Shown here one piece after another: positions 5,550 to 6,278 of a stretch of 6,278 nucleotides of DNA. The notes beneath the pieces are model-generated. The model worked only from the letters and a program-made list of their open reading frames with translations. It ran no database searches and was not told where the DNA came from. The position numbers were made by a program, and so were the translations under genes. How positions within the stretch are numbered: the stretch's first letter is position 1; each line of letters opens with the position of its first letter. The stretch comes from JBCBSP01 sp964561235 (GTDB lineage: Bacteria > Pseudomonadota > Alphaproteobacteria > Caulobacterales > Maricaulaceae). The DNA is taken from the NCBI GenBank assembly GCA_964561235.1, contig CAZLOV010000142.1, positions 1 to 6,278 of the forward strand. The letters run 5' to 3'.

Positions 5550-6278
5550 TCAGGCGGCGACGGGGATGCGTCCCGCCCGCACCGCGCGCAGAGCAGCGGC
5601 GGCGTCGGACAGGCGCGCAGGCTCGCTCATGAAGCTGGCGAAACGATCCGCGGGAAGCGCTCTCGCCAGCGCAACGAACAGCGCCGGCGCCCGGTCCGGC
5701 CGGTCGCGGAGCGTCTGCAACAGGATGCGGTCGGTCACCCGGGACGGCCAGGGGACAAGCCCTTGCGGAAGCGGCGTCAGACCCGCCGCCAGGAGCCGGG
5801 CGGAAGCCTCCGCCCAACTACGTATGCGCAGAAAGCTCTCGCCCGGCGCGGTGCGCAGCGAGGTCATGGGCAAGGCTGCAAACTCGCGCTCCGAGACGCA
5901 GACATCCGTCCCACAGACGCGCGCGAGCGCAGCGGAAAAGTCCGCCTCAAGCTGGTCGCGGTCCGGCGCTTGCGCTGCAATCCGCACGCTGCGCACCAGC
6001 GCACGCACCGGGCTGAAAGGCAGAACCGTCGTGAAGCGGAAACCGGCAGGGCCGGCTTCCATGTCCAGCATGAAACCTGCTGTGGCCGGATCGAATTGCG
6101 CCGACCCGCACTCCACCTGAGCGCCGAGGAAGGCATGCACCAGACCCGCCCGGCCAAGTCTCGCGGGGTCCGGCGGCCGGGCGTCGACCACCCGCCGCGC
6201 CGTCAGCAGGCCCCGGTTTGTCTCGACCTGATGCCCTCCGCGCACGGCGCGCACGGAATCCGCCCGCACGCCGTTGAG
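5550..6278 (-). CDS. crtY: Lycopene cyclase (CrtY)-like flavoprotein, C-terminal part, signature motifs degenerate
   Basis: The C-terminal 242 codons of a protein whose start and N-terminal FAD-binding half lie beyond the right edge; the frame is open through 6278. CrtY proteins cyclise the ends of lycopene to make beta-carotene at the membrane. Matching parts: ARRVVDARP (FAD-domain VVDAR), AFLGAQVE, FDPATAGFMLDM, AGFRFTTVLPFSPVRALV, LPMTS, and the tail ILLQTLRDRPDRAPALFVALARALPADRFASFMS, which is close to the usual CrtY C-terminus. Two expected features are not seen. The acidic pair after the LPFSP block (usually like L-[VI]-E-x-T) reads LVRSV (VRS at 5996-5988). The G-rich, TGY-containing FAD motif between LPMTS (5873-5859) and FLRI (5834-5823) is reduced to eight residues, LRTAPGES. 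It may be a divergent paralogue, an inactive relative or a gene with an in-frame deletion. Superfamily likely; cyclase activity doubtful. Confidence 0.65.
   Translation of the reverse strand, partial: LNGVRADSVRAVRGGHQVETNRGLLTARRVVDARPPDPARLGRAGLVHAFLGAQVECGSAQFDPATAGFMLDMEAGPAGFRFTTVLPFSPVRALVRSVRIAAQAPDRDQLEADFSAALARVCGTDVCVSEREFAALPMTSLRTAPGESFLRIRSWAEASARLLAAGLTPLPQGLVPWPSRVTDRILLQTLRDRPDRAPALFVALARALPADRFASFMSEPARLSDAAAALRAVRAGRIPVAA

Noticed and set aside
5026..6120. A 364-codon open frame on the plus strand opposite the DsrE-like and cyclase-like genes
   Set aside because: Serine-, alanine- and arginine-rich with no recognisable motif, and it runs across two unrelated minus-strand genes and their intergenic gap.

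Overview
This window is GC-rich, densely packed DNA with short intergenic gaps, several genes coding for secreted proteins, and proteins that read as alphaproteobacterial. A lycopene-cyclase-like protein and a DUF6491-like secreted protein suggest a Hyphomonadales/Maricaulales-type marine alphaproteobacterium. The lineage is an inference from protein flavour, not from a marker gene. I see no tRNA, rRNA, CRISPR array, insertion sequence or phage gene.

Left part (1-3181): an ABC transporter operon on the minus strand, with a LolD/YbbA-type ATPase (2506-1820) and a large YbbP-type FtsX-like permease (from 1826, running off the left edge). Their stop and start codons overlap. Diverging from it on the plus strand is a secreted GDSL/SGNH esterase of the TesA type (2584-3181). 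This tesA / ybbA-ybbP arrangement is a known conserved neighbourhood, so the three probably act together on lipid-like or hydrophobic molecules at the inner membrane and periplasm. The esterase is broken in this assembly by a run of exactly ten N placed just after the catalytic serine. The flanking frames show that the true missing piece is a multiple of three, probably about 33 bases.

Middle part (3178-4942): a small secreted four-cysteine protein of DUF6491 type (3609-3178, minus) and a periplasmic P1-family (DmpA/BapA-like) self-processing aminopeptidase (3785-4942, plus). They diverge from a 175-base region that contains an inverted repeat beside a ribosome binding site and a 12-base palindrome.

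Right part (4929-6278): a secreted DsrE-like protein (5453-4929, minus) and, upstream of it on the same strand, the C-terminal 242 codons of a lycopene-cyclase (CrtY)-like protein (5550 to beyond 6278). The latter appears to lack two signature regions of the family.

Both convergent gene pairs overlap at their stop codons: 4 bases at 3178-3181 and 14 bases at 4929-4942. There is therefore no room for ordinary terminators between them. Nothing here amounts to a clear new biological system. The best leads are the degenerate cyclase-like protein, the collapsed assembly gap in the esterase, and the tail-to-tail overlaps.
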